From assembly GCF_001545155.1 (NCBI RefSeq), contig NZ_CP014226.1, positions 26,463-90,462 on the forward strand: a DNA stretch of 64,000 nucleotides, in the 5' to 3' direction. The stretch comes from Halomonas chromatireducens (GTDB taxonomy: Bacteria > Pseudomonadota > Gammaproteobacteria > Pseudomonadales > Halomonadaceae). Below, piece after piece: positions 47,211-58,000 of this stretch. A program made the position numbers and the translations under genes. The notes under the pieces were generated by a model that did not search any database, was not told the DNA's origin, and saw only the letters and a program-made list of their open reading frames with translations. Every line of letters starts with the position of its first letter. The first letter of the stretch is position 1.

Positions 47211-47321
47211 CTGTCGGTTTTTCACAATATCGCCGAGCGCAAGCAGGTGGAGCAGGCGCTGGTTCATGAAGCCAGCCGCGATCACCTGACCGGCGCCGCC
47301 AATCGACGCGCCTTTGACCGC
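47211..47321 (+). pseudogene. Remnant of a PAS-GGDEF diguanylate cyclase
   Basis: The frame reads 'SVFHNIAERKQVEQALVH' and then 'EASRDHLTGAANRRAFDR'. This matches the junction between a PAS/PAC domain ('DITERKQ'-type) and the first helix of a GGDEF domain ('DxLTGLxNRRAFD'), as in many diguanylate cyclases. Neither the sensor part before it nor the GGDEF catalytic loop after it is present, and no start codon with a ribosome-binding site leads into it. It is therefore a short relic, probably left by a deletion or by recombination. Confidence 0.75.
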
Positions 47322-47339
47322 TCCCTGATGGTTTGCAGT

Positions 47340-47443
47340 GCCATGATTAAAGACATGGCGGTTCATCTTCACCCTTCCAGTCACCTGGAAGGTGGAGGCG
47401 AGGACGCCTTCCTTGTCGAAGGTGCCGAGCGCTGCTCGGCACC
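47340..47443. other. Cluster of hairpins of unknown role
   Basis: Several stems follow closely: 'GCCATG'/'CATGGC', 'CACC-TTCCAG'/'CTGGAAGGTG' (one bulge), and a perfect 10-bp 'GGTGCCGAGC'/'GCTCGGCACC' at 47421-47443. A tract of eight T lies 60 bp further on (about 47504-47511). With the orphan promoter upstream this could be a non-coding transcript, but random structure in a decayed region is equally possible. Confidence 0.35.
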
Positions 47444-47539
47444 GAAGCCTGGTGCTGACCGTGAAATGGGGCCGAGCAAATCCCTTTCAAGGGTCAGAAC
47501 GAATTTTTTTTATGCAATGAGCCTCATCGACACAGTGAC

Positions 47540-48061
47540 TTAGCGACTCGTCTCGTCACGGCTGATGAAATCTCCCTCCAGCGGCCGCTCACCGTTATCG
47601 TACTGGCCCGGGCCGTGTCCTCGATCCTTGCCTGCCTGTTCGCCTCGGGCTTGCTGCCAGCCGTCGGCCTGACCTGGTCCTTTGCCATCTCGGCGTGCGG
47701 CCATTACCTGCAACCGGACATGGGCCGCGGCGAGCAGCCTGGCAAGCAGGCGCCTGGCCCCGGGGATGACGCAGAGAAAGCCCAGTGCATCGGAGAGGAA
47801 GCCGGGGGCCAGCAGCAGGGCGCCACCGAAGATCAGCGCCGCGCCGGTGAGCAACTCGCTTGAAGGCAGCTCCCCCAGCTCCATGCGTTGACGGGCACGT
47901 GAGAGTGCGGCGGTGCCTTCCCGGCGGATCAGGTAGAGCCCGGCGAAACCGGTGGCCAGTACCAGCCCCAGCGTGGTCAGCAGACCGATGTTGCTGCCCA
48001 CCGAAAACAGAATGACAAAATCGAGCAGGGCAAAGAGCGTGAAGATAAGCAGTAAAGGCAT
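47540..48061 (-). CDS. fxsA: FxsA-family membrane protein
   Basis: Cytoplasmic-membrane protein of 173 residues. The FxsA domain covers about residues 1-130 with three or four hydrophobic segments: '[20 protein letters not shown]', '[19 protein letters not shown]' and '[19 protein letters not shown]', the last being the best family marker. The C-terminal 55 residues are hydrophilic and Gly/Gln-rich. In E. coli FxsA relieves exclusion of phage T7 by the F plasmid when overproduced; its normal role is unknown. 'GGAGCCGTC' precedes the ATG. Confidence 0.9.
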   Translation of the reverse strand: MPLLLIFTLFALLDFVILFSVGSNIGLLTTLGLVLATGFAGLYLIRREGTAALSRARQRMELGELPSSELLTGAALIFGGALLLAPGFLSDALGFLCVIPGARRLLARLLAAAHVRLQVMAARRDGKGPGQADGWQQARGEQAGKDRGHGPGQYDNGERPLEGDFISRDETSR

Positions 48062-48292
48062 GACGGCTCCGGGAGGGACGGTTGCCGAAAGGATGGGGGC
48101 AAATTGGTGAAAATCAAGCCTGGCGAAGGCACGAAAGGAGAGCTTGATAGCGGGCTATCATTTGCTGCATTGCACAAAGATGCTAAGGTGGGACTAAAGC
48201 TTTCCACCATTGCGGCCGAAAAAGCAGGAGAGCCGAAACAAATAATGACGGGCGGCGCTCATGCCGCTGCATACCATTTCCTGAGGAATCCT

Positions 48293-49054
48293 ATGAAACT
48301 GGACAAGACTGTCATCGCCATTACCGGTGGGGCTCGCGGCTTGGGCTTCGCCATGGCACGTCGCCTGGGTAAGCAGGGTGCCAGGCTGGCTCTGCTCGAC
48401 ATGGATTCCGGCGCACTGGACCAGGCGGTATCGGCACTTCATGGCGAAGGCATCAAGTCAGGTGCCTTTAAAGTCAATGTGGCCGACGAAGCATCGGTCA
48501 AGCAGGCTTTCGGGGATGTGGCTGCCTCCCTGGGGCCGGTCAGCGGCCTGGTCAACAATGCCGGTATCCTGCGCGATGCGCTGCTGGTCAAGGCCAAGGA
48601 CGGGAAGGTCGAGAAGACCATGTCCCTGCAGGCGTGGCAACAGGTCATCGACGTCAACCTGACCGGGGTCTTCCTGTGCGGCCGTGAAGCGGCTTCACAG
48701 ATGGTTGAGGCGGGCCATGAAGGCGTCATCGTCAATATCTCCAGCATTTCGCGGGCCGGCAACATGGGCCAGAGCAACTATGCCGCAGCCAAGGCCGCCG
48801 TGGTGTCGCTGACCACCACCTGGGCCAGGGAGCTGGCGCGCTACGGGATTCGCGTGGGTGCCGTGGCGCCGGGCTTCATCGAGACCGACATGACGGCCTC
48901 GATGCGTGAGGACATGCTGGAGAAGCTCACCGCGGGTGTGCCGCTCAAGCGGCTCGGGGATCCGGACAACATCGCCCAGAGCGTGTCATTCATCTTCGAG
49001 AACGACTATTTCACCGGCCGCGTGATCGAATGCGATGGTGGGCTGCGCCTCTGA
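48293..49054 (+). CDS. SDR-family oxidoreductase (FabG-like)
   Basis: Short-chain dehydrogenase of 253 residues, similar to 3-oxoacyl-ACP reductases. NAD(P) binding is by '[13 protein letters not shown]' (residues 9-21) and '[12 protein letters not shown]'. The catalytic triad lies in 'NISSISR' and '[11 protein letters not shown]'. '[14 protein letters not shown]' follows. The start was placed at '[10 protein letters not shown]' after 'GAGGAATCCT'; the frame stays open for 63 codons upstream without a start signal. It stands alone, not in a fab cluster, so its substrate may not be a fatty-acid intermediate. Confidence 0.88.
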   Translation: MKLDKTVIAITGGARGLGFAMARRLGKQGARLALLDMDSGALDQAVSALHGEGIKSGAFKVNVADEASVKQAFGDVAASLGPVSGLVNNAGILRDALLVKAKDGKVEKTMSLQAWQQVIDVNLTGVFLCGREAASQMVEAGHEGVIVNISSISRAGNMGQSNYAAAKAAVVSLTTTWARELARYGIRVGAVAPGFIETDMTASMREDMLEKLTAGVPLKRLGDPDNIAQSVSFIFENDYFTGRVIECDGGLRL

Positions 49055-49083
49055 GTGCATGCCGCTAAGCGGTAAGGGCTGAA

Positions 49084-49119
49084 CGACGAGGCCGGCGGTG
49101 AAAACCGCCGGCCTCGTCG
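49084..49119. terminator. Bidirectional terminator, SDR gene and comEA-like gene
   Basis: A perfect 16-bp stem ('CGACGAGGCCGGCGGT' and complement) closed by a GAAA tetraloop sits between the convergent genes, followed by 'CGTTTC'. Confidence 0.75.
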
Positions 49120-49143
49120 CGTTTCAAGGTAGCGCCCCCATAC

Positions 49144-49422
49144 TCAGAATTCGACTTGATCGCGGAACGCCTCCACCGTCGCCGGCCCGATGCCGCTGAC
49201 TCGTGTAAGGTCGTCAGCACTCTCGAAGCTGCCGTTGGTCTCGCGCTCCTCGATGATGGCTTCGGCCCGGCTGGGTCCGATGCCTGGCAGTTCGGCCAGC
49301 AGCTCGGCATCTGCCGTGTTGACGTTGATTGGCGCCAACTCCTGGGCCTGGGCCGTGGAGGCCATGGCCAGCAGTACACACAGAATCAAGCCGAGCGCCG
49401 CCCCATGAATGTTTCCTTTCAT
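49144..49422 (-). CDS. ComEA-like helix-hairpin-helix protein
   Basis: Secreted protein of 92 residues. The signal peptide 'GLILCVLLAMASTAQA' is followed by two helix-hairpin-helix motifs: 'INVNTADAELLAELPGIGPS' and 'LTRVSGIGPATVEAF'. This is the ComEA DNA-binding domain without the membrane anchor, found in the periplasm where it binds incoming DNA in naturally competent bacteria; many non-competent species keep it too. A very strong 'AAAAGGAG' site precedes the ATG. Confidence 0.88.
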   Translation of the reverse strand: MKGNIHGAALGLILCVLLAMASTAQAQELAPINVNTADAELLAELPGIGPSRAEAIIEERETNGSFESADDLTRVSGIGPATVEAFRDQVEF

Positions 49423-49590
49423 GATTTTTCTTCTCCTTTTGTATCGTGTTTTGTGACACCTGACGTGTCCCGTTAAACGCTATAAGAAAGGGGGCGATGA
49501 CGGGGTCGGTATATGACGGTTTTCTATGTAAGAAAAAGCCGATTATCGTGGTCGACATTTGCGACGCCATTTGTGCGAAAACACATAAAT

Positions 49591-49623
49591 TCGCCCGACT
49601 CCGCCAGCAGGCGGGTCGGGCGA
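49591..49623 (-). terminator. Terminator of the phhAB operon
   Basis: A 14-bp GC stem with a single T bulge ('TCGCCCGAC' outer part, AGCA loop) lies downstream of phhB on the minus strand and is followed there by 'ATTTATGTGTTTT'. Confidence 0.65.
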
Positions 49624-49666
49624 GAACTGAACCGGCACTAAGCGCAGGTAAGCGAGGGGCGGGGGC

Positions 49667-50008
49667 TTACTCGGTGGCGGCTTCGTCGGTACGGGCTGCC
49701 AGGATGAAGTCGTTCTTGTGCAGGCCCTTCATTTCGTGGGACCACCAGGTCACCGTGACCTTGCCCCATTCGGTGAGCAGGGCGGGGTGATGGCCCACCT
49801 CTTCGGCGATCTCACCGACACGGTTGGTGAATGCTAACGCCTGCTTGAAGTTGCGGAACTTGAATACGCGCTCGAGCTGCTTGACGCCATCGCGTTCGAC
49901 GATCTCCCACTCGGGGATATCGCGATGGTAGGCCTGAATCTCTTCGTCACTCACATGGGGGGCGTCCCAGCCGCAGGCTTCGCACTGCTGTTCGGATAGT
50001 TGGCTCAT
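49667..50008 (-). CDS. phhB: Pterin-4a-carbinolamine dehydratase
   Basis: Recycles the tetrahydrobiopterin-type cofactor of phenylalanine hydroxylase by dehydrating the 4a-carbinolamine. The 113-residue protein carries the active-site histidines in '[20 protein letters not shown]' (about residues 68-87), with the family pattern '[17 protein letters not shown]' before it. The start was placed at '[13 protein letters not shown]' behind 'AAGGAGACGGC'. It follows phhA by 35 bp, so the two form the phhAB operon. Confidence 0.95.
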   Translation of the reverse strand: MSQLSEQQCEACGWDAPHVSDEEIQAYHRDIPEWEIVERDGVKQLERVFKFRNFKQALAFTNRVGEIAEEVGHHPALLTEWGKVTVTWWSHEMKGLHKNDFILAARTDEAATE

Positions 50009-50043
50009 GCCGTCTCCTTGTCGTCGTCGGGGGTTGTCGTTGT

Positions 50044-50874
50044 TCATGCCTTGGTGCGCTTGGGGGCCGGCTCGAAGAGCGGCTCGTGCAGGCCCAGCGC
50101 CATGGCCTGCTGCACCATGCCCATGATGTCCTTTTGGGAAAGGTCGTGCAGGGTCTTGAGGTCGTCAAGCACGTAATAGAGCGGCTGCAGGATATCGATG
50201 CGGTAGGGCGTGCGCAGTGCTTCGACCGGGTCGAATGGCTCGTGTACCGGTGCATCGGAGAGGGCATGCAGGGTCTCCTTGGGCGAGGAGATGATGCCGC
50301 CGCCGTAGATGCGTCGACCCGCCGGCGTGTCCACCAGCCCGAACTCCACCGTCATCCAGTAGAGGCGAGCCAGATAGACCCGCTCCTTGGGCGATGCCGC
50401 CAGACCCAGCCGCCCATACGTCGCGGTGAATTCGGCGAAGGCCGGGTTGGTGAGCATGGGGCAGTGGCCGAAGATCTCGTGGAAGATGTCCGGCTCCTTG
50501 AGGTAGTCCAGTTCCTCCGGAGTACGAATGAAGGTGGCTACCGGGAAGCGCTGGCTGGCGAGCAGGGCGAAGAAGGTGTCGAAGGGGATCAGCGCCGGCA
50601 CCTGGGCGGTTTCCCAGCCGGTGCTGGCCTTGAGTACCCGGTCGATATCGGCGAGCTGGGGTACCCGGTCTTCCGGCAGGGCCAGCCGCTCGAGCCCGTC
50701 GAGATACTCCTGGCAGACGCGTCCCTCGATCATGCCGAGCTGGCGCTGCATCAGTGTCTGCCAGGTGGCGTTGTCCTGCTCCGACCAGGCGATATGGCCA
50801 CTCTCGTCGGGCAGGCGTGCGCGATAGCCGGTCTTGCTGGCAACATCGCTGAGATGAGCGTTGGATGACGTCAT
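50044..50874 (-). CDS. phhA: Phenylalanine-4-hydroxylase
   Basis: Non-haem iron monooxygenase converting phenylalanine to tyrosine with a pterin cofactor, 276 residues. The iron ligands are the two histidines in '[20 protein letters not shown]' (about residues 136-155) and a glutamate in '[13 protein letters not shown]' (about 178-190). The start was set at '[14 protein letters not shown]' behind 'GGGAGATCCC'; the longer frame contains no site. Tyrosine made here would enter catabolism through Hpd, encoded 11 kb away. The divergent phhR gene probably controls it through a TyrR-type box in the shared intergenic region. Confidence 0.96.
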   Translation of the reverse strand: MTSSNAHLSDVASKTGYRARLPDESGHIAWSEQDNATWQTLMQRQLGMIEGRVCQEYLDGLERLALPEDRVPQLADIDRVLKASTGWETAQVPALIPFDTFFALLASQRFPVATFIRTPEELDYLKEPDIFHEIFGHCPMLTNPAFAEFTATYGRLGLAASPKERVYLARLYWMTVEFGLVDTPAGRRIYGGGIISSPKETLHALSDAPVHEPFDPVEALRTPYRIDILQPLYYVLDDLKTLHDLSQKDIMGMVQQAMALGLHEPLFEPAPKRTKA

Positions 50875-50971
50875 GGGATCTCCCGCTGGCGGTTTATGAT
50901 TGTCTTCGTGACTGTTGTACGTGCCTTGGAATGGCTTCGAGTCTAGACAGGTACGCAGCGGGAAAGCGCCC

Positions 50972-50998
50972 GCATTACGCCTCATCGAGGTGTAATGC
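50972..50998. repeat. 27-bp inverted repeat upstream of phhA
   Basis: 'GCATTACGCCTC' and 'GAGGTGTAATGC' form arms with one mismatch around ATC. It is 12 bp from the TyrR-type box and could be an operator or a hairpin in the phhA leader. Confidence 0.55.
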
Positions 50999-51009
50999 GC
51001 GGGTCGTTC

Positions 51010-51027
51010 TGTAAAGAAAACCTTACA
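51010..51027. promoter_or_regulatory. TyrR/PhhR box in the phhA-phhR region
   Basis: 'TGTAAAGAAAACCTTACA' matches the TyrR consensus TGTAAA-N6-TTTACA at 11 of 12 fixed positions. Confidence 0.75.
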
Positions 51028-51092
51028 ATAGAATTAACCCTTTGCCTTGAGGGGGAGAAGTCCCGGGCAGGCTGGTTTGAGGTTGCGCGAGT

Positions 51093-51130
51093 GTCACGTT
51101 ATCTTGACGGTAGAGTCACGATGGCTTGAC
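51093..51130. repeat. Direct repeats upstream of phhR
   Basis: Two copies of GTCACG-N4-CTTGAC ('GTCACGTTATCTTGAC' and 'GTCACGATGGCTTGAC') are 22 bp apart, close to two helical turns, so a protein could bind both on the same face of the DNA. Confidence 0.6.
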
Positions 51131-51195
51131 GCCTTTCTTTCCCGGCGTCGCGGCCACGCCAACCATTTGCCCGTTTCTGATTCGAGTACACCCTG

Positions 51196-52755
51196 ATGAG
51201 ACTGAGGTTCCACTGCCAGAATCGCATCGGCATTCTGCGTGATATCGTGTCGCACTTCGTCGATTATGGGCTCAACGTGGCGCGCGGGGAGGTGGGGGGA
51301 GAGCACGGCAACGCCATCTATCTGCACGTACCCAATCTGCTCAACGCCCAGCTTGCGACCCTCAAGCCGGTTCTGGAAGCCGTACCCGGCGTGTTCGGCG
51401 TCCGCCGGGTCAACCTGATGCCCAGCGAACGTCGCCACCTGGAGCTCGATGCGTTGCTGTCGTCGCTCTCAGACCCGGTGATGTCCATCGACATGGAGGG
51501 GCATATCGTGGCGGCCAACCGGGCAGCCGGCCAGCTGCTTGGTGTCCGCATCGACGAAGTGCCGGGCCTGTCGCTGAACCGCTACTTGCCGGATATCGAT
51601 CTGCCGGCACTGATCCGCCGCAACAACGCACGGGTCAACGGCCTGCGTATCACGCTGCGCGACGCCACCTTCCTGGCCGATATCGCGCCACTGCACCGGG
51701 AGCACCTCGATGACGTGGCGTCGCTGGCCGGGGCGGTGGTGACCCTGCACAGCGTCGATCGTATCGGTGAGCGGATCTACCAAGTCCAGCGTCAGGAGCT
51801 GCGCGGCTTCGATGCGCTGTTCCAGGCCAGTCCCAGGCTGGCGTCGCTGATTCGTGAGGCGCGTCGCATGGCGCCGCTGGAGGCGCCGCTGCTGATCCAG
51901 GGCGAGACCGGCACCGGCAAGGAGTTATTGGCCAGGGCCTGTCACCTGGCAAGCTCCCGGGGGCAGGCGCCGTTCATGGCATTGAACTGCGCCGGATTGC
52001 CGGAATCCATGGCCGAGACCGAGCTGTTCGGCTATGCGCCGGGGGCCTTCGAAGGCGCGCGCCCCGAAGGCAAGCTGGGGCTTCTGGAGCTGACGGCGGG
52101 TGGCACCATCTTCCTTGACGAGGTGGGCGAGATGAGTCCGCGGCTGCAGGTCAAGCTGCTGCGCTTCCTGCAGGATGGCGGCTTTCGCCGAGTGGGCAGC
52201 GACGAGGAGACCTACCTCGACGTGCGGGTGATCTGTGCCACCCAGCAGGATTTGCCAGGGCTCTGCGCCGAAGGCCATTTCCGCCATGACCTGTACCATC
52301 GCCTCAACGTGCTGTCGCTGGCGGTTCCGCCGCTACGGGAATGCCTGGATGGCATCGAGGCGATGGCCAATCATTTCATCGACCGGGCCGCGCGGCAGAT
52401 AGGCTGCCGAGCGCCATCGCTGTCACCGGCGGCCCTGGCCCGGCTCTCCGCCTACCACTGGCCCGGCAACGTACGCCAGTTGGAGAACGTGCTGTTCCAG
52501 GCGGTCTCGCTCTGTGAAGGCGAGGCCATCGAGCCCTCTCATCTGCGGCTGCCGGATGTGGGCGAGGCGCCGGGACTCTCGGGCATGGATCTGGACGGCA
52601 CCCTGGCGGATATCATGGGCGAGGTGGAGCGGCGTGTACTGGCAACGCTCTATCCGCACCATCCTTCCAGTCGCCAGCTGGCCAAGCGCCTGGGCGTTTC
52701 GCATACGACCATTGCCAACAAGCTGAACCGCCACGGCATCGGCTCGGACGGATAG
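51196..52755 (+). CDS. phhR: TyrR/PhhR-type aromatic amino acid regulator
   Basis: Transcription factor of 519 residues with an N-terminal ACT-like domain ('MRLRFHCQNRIGILRDIV'), a PAS domain (about residues 80-190, 'IVAANRAAGQLLGVRIDEVP'), an AAA+ domain with Walker A 'GETGTGKE' and Walker B 'GGTIFLDEVGEM', and a C-terminal Fis-type helix-turn-helix ('QLAKRLGVSHTTIANKLNRH'). The sigma-54 loop GAFTGA is replaced by 'GAFEGA' within 'GYAPGAFEGARP', as expected for TyrR-like proteins, which act with sigma-70. The ATG has a poor ribosome-binding site. It diverges from phhAB and should respond to phenylalanine or tyrosine. Confidence 0.93.
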   Translation: MRLRFHCQNRIGILRDIVSHFVDYGLNVARGEVGGEHGNAIYLHVPNLLNAQLATLKPVLEAVPGVFGVRRVNLMPSERRHLELDALLSSLSDPVMSIDMEGHIVAANRAAGQLLGVRIDEVPGLSLNRYLPDIDLPALIRRNNARVNGLRITLRDATFLADIAPLHREHLDDVASLAGAVVTLHSVDRIGERIYQVQRQELRGFDALFQASPRLASLIREARRMAPLEAPLLIQGETGTGKELLARACHLASSRGQAPFMALNCAGLPESMAETELFGYAPGAFEGARPEGKLGLLELTAGGTIFLDEVGEMSPRLQVKLLRFLQDGGFRRVGSDEETYLDVRVICATQQDLPGLCAEGHFRHDLYHRLNVLSLAVPPLRECLDGIEAMANHFIDRAARQIGCRAPSLSPAALARLSAYHWPGNVRQLENVLFQAVSLCEGEAIEPSHLRLPDVGEAPGLSGMDLDGTLADIMGEVERRVLATLYPHHPSSRQLAKRLGVSHTTIANKLNRHGIGSDG

Positions 52756-52770
52756 CGTCAGGCTGGCAGG

Positions 52771-54756
<1,986 letters not shown>

Positions 54757-55034
54757 GTAGGCGCTCCCTGCACTGTTATTGGCCTGAAATCCGGGATCAT
54801 GACGACCACCGGGTGGCACCGAATATTCTCGCATATCGTCGGCTTCGACGAGTGTCCGATCCCGCGAGTGTATCGTTGCCATCACCGGCACGGTGTTCTT
54901 GGGGCTGCGCCTGGATGGCGTGCTTTCCGGCAAGGCATGTCGCGACGGAATGATGGGAACAATCGGTTAGTCCTGCTCGCGTACAGTGGGTAGAATGCCC
55001 GTTTGCGACAACATCATCTGCTCAAGGACGCGGC

Positions 55035-58000
55035 ATGGCTCACCTGCTACGCATCGTGATGATTCACGGCCACCTCGAAGGCGTCATCGAACTCAATGTG
55101 GATGGCCACACCAACATTTGCGGTACCAATGCCTCGGGGAAGACCACCTTGCAGCGTCTGGTGCCGGTGTTCTTCGGTGAGCTACCCAATCGGGTGGTAC
55201 CAAAGACGAGGCTCAAGTTCGACGCCTTTTACCTGCCGCACCGCAACAGCTATCTGATCTATGAGTATCGTCGCGAGGAAGGCGACGTCTGCCAGGCGGT
55301 GCTGACCCGCAAGGGCGAGGGTGGCGTGGAGTACCGCTTCGTGGGCGCCCCCTATCGCCCTGAGGATTACCTGGTTGAGAGCGACGCCGGCGTTTCCGCT
55401 CTGGACTACGCCCAGTGGGCCAATGGCCTGCGTCGTCAGGGCGTTTCGCTATCGCCCAAGCTTGGCGCCACTTCCGAGTACCGGTCGGTGATTCAGAATG
55501 ACTTCACCCAGTCCGTTCCCTCCCAGCCCCGGGGCAACAGTCGCGACGGGCTGCGTCTGCGCCAGGTCGCCGCCCGCTTCAGCCTGGTGCGCCCCGGGCA
55601 ACGCATCCGCCATATGGAGAAGCTGGTCTCGGCGGTGCATGCGAAGGAGGGCAAGATGGACACCCTCAAGACCATGCTGGCGGCAATCTTCGAGGAGGAC
55701 GGTGTCGAACTGCCGGTTACCCGCATCCGCAACACCAAGGCGCGGGAGTGGATCGCGCGTATGCGCCAGTCCATGCGGCTGGAGCCCCTGCAGCGCTCGT
55801 TGGCCACCCTGGAGAGCCTGGATCGTGAAATCGCCGATCTCGAGGCATCGCTATGGCAGCTCGGGCCTCAGCTCGAGGCTGACCGCCACCGCGCCGAGCG
55901 CACCCAAGCCGACCTCGATGCGCAGTTGGCCCAGCGCCAGCGAGATTTCCAGGCCCGTGAGCAGGACTACGAGGAAGCCCGCGCCACCCTCAACGAACGC
56001 ATAAGCCAGCTAGACAGCGATCTGGATCAGACCCGACACGATCTCGATGACCTGCAGCAGCGGTTCGAGGCATTCGAGGAGGCCGACATGCCCGGCCTCG
56101 AGCAGGACCTCAAGGCGCTGCCCCAGTGGCGTGAACAGCAGCAACAGCTGCGCGACCACCTTGAGGTCATGGAACATGCCTTCAAGGAGAGCAAGGCGCG
56201 GCTCGAGGCACGCCTGGTGGAACTGGGTGATCTGCTCGAGCAGCACCGCGACGAGGTCCAGGCGTTGATTGACGCCTTGGGAGAGGAAAAGGAGTCCTGC
56301 CGCGAGGCACAGAGCGAGGCCGAGCACCGGCTCGAGACCGACTATCAGGCCCGCCGCCAGACTCTGGATGACGACTACCGCGCTCGCCTGGAGCAGGGCA
56401 CCGCCAGGTTGTCAGAGCTCAAGGCGCAACTTGCCCACAACGCCCAGACGCCAAATGAGGCCCGCGAAGCCGAGCAGGTCCAGGCCCGCGTCGATCAGGT
56501 CCAGAGCGATCAGCACACCGCTGCGACTGTCGTCGAGAGTTTGCGGGGTGAGCTCGATGAGCGTAAGCCTGGGCGGGAGGCCGCCGAGCGTGAATTGGAA
56601 CTGGCCCGGGCGCAGCGCTCCCGCGCCGAGGTTCACCACGACGCCCTGCTGATCCAGCGCGACCCCGCCCAGGGCAGCCTGCGCCATTTCCTGCGCCACC
56701 ACCGCCCGGGCTGGGAGCAGACCCTGGGCAAGGTGATCGCCCCGGAACTGCTCGAACGCCGCGACCTGGCCCCCCAGTTCAATGATGACGCCAGTGACGA
56801 CCTCTTTGGGCTGGCGCTGGATCTGGCGGCCATCGCGTTGCCCGACTACGCCCAGGACGAAGCCAGCCTGCTGGCCGAGATCGAGGCCGCTGACCATGCC
56901 CTCCGCGAGGCACAGGCTGCGGTTCAAGCGTCGGAGAAAGTGCTCAAGGCGCGCCATGAGAAAGTGCTGGAAGTGTCTGCTCGCCTCGACCGTGCGCGCA
57001 GCGCTCAGCGCCGTGCAGGTGAAGAGGTGGAGTACGCCCTGCAGGCACGCCGTCAGTGCCAGGAGCGCCACGCCGCCGCCCAGCAGGCTCGCCAGGCGGC
57101 CTGCCGTGAGGCCATGGAGGAGCAGGAGGCAGTACAGCACGTGCTGCGCGACGAGCAGCGCCAGGCACTGAACGCTCTGGCCGATACCCACCATGCCCAG
57201 CGCCTCGAACTCACCGCCGATTACCAGGGCCGGCTGGCCGGATTCGAGCAGCAGATCCAGCAGTATCGCCGCCAGCTCGGTGAGCTCAAGGAGGAAAATC
57301 GCCGCCAGCGCGAGGAGTTGGAGGCCGCTTTCGACCGGGAGTTGGCCGAGCAGGGCGTCGACACCCTGCGACTCAACGAGACCCGCTCGCGACTCGACAT
57401 GCTTGGCAAGCGCATTCGAACGACCGAGGGACGGCGTGAAGAGCTGAACGAGTACACCCGCTTCATGCGCGTGGAATGGGGCGAGCGTAAGCCGCGGTTG
57501 GTAGAGAAGGAGGCGTCGCTCGCCCGGGAGCACCAGGCAGCCGAGCGCGAGCGTGATCAGTACAGGGCCGACTTCCGTGCGGCCAGCCAGGAACACCAGG
57601 CCGCGGTCCGTGACCTCAAGGCCAGGCGCGATGCCGAGCAGGCGCTGGTCGAGACTCTCGCCCCGCTACTCGACAAGCTCGCGGCCTTGGCCGTGGCACC
57701 GGCTCCCGAACCCATCAGTGAGGCCCCTGGCGATGCCGCTGAGCGTATCGAGCGGGCTCGTCAGGCGCTGGGCGATCACGCCCGGACGCTGGACGAGCTG
57801 CGCCGTGGCTGCGAGAAGATCGAGGTCGAGCTAGTCAAGGGCGCCAGCGCCGATTTCCAGGATGCCCTGGAGTCCGAGCGCGCCAAGCTCGAGGATCCCA
57901 GTCCGCGTCGCCTGCTCGGCGTGTTGCGCGACATGCTTCAACTGCTCGAGGGGCAGCAGCAGCAGCTGCTGCAGGAGGGCCGTAATCTCAGCGATGATCT

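Larger units (their letters stand above)
46931..47539. other. 609-bp degraded region between lut operon and fxsA
   Basis: No intact gene was found. It holds an orphan sigma-70 promoter, a fragment of a GGDEF protein, and a run of hairpins ending near a T tract (listed separately). It looks like the scar of a deleted locus. Confidence 0.6.
50875..51195. other. 321-bp divergent control region, phhA-phhR
   Basis: It contains a TyrR-type box, a 27-bp inverted repeat nearer phhA and a pair of direct repeats nearer phhR (listed separately). No gene was found. A sigma-54 promoter was looked for and not found with both elements. Confidence 0.6.

Noticed and set aside
50895..50915. Sigma-54 promoter for phhA
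   Set aside because: A '-24-like' GGCACG exists on the minus strand but no TTGC-type -12 follows; PhhR also lacks the GAFTGA loop.
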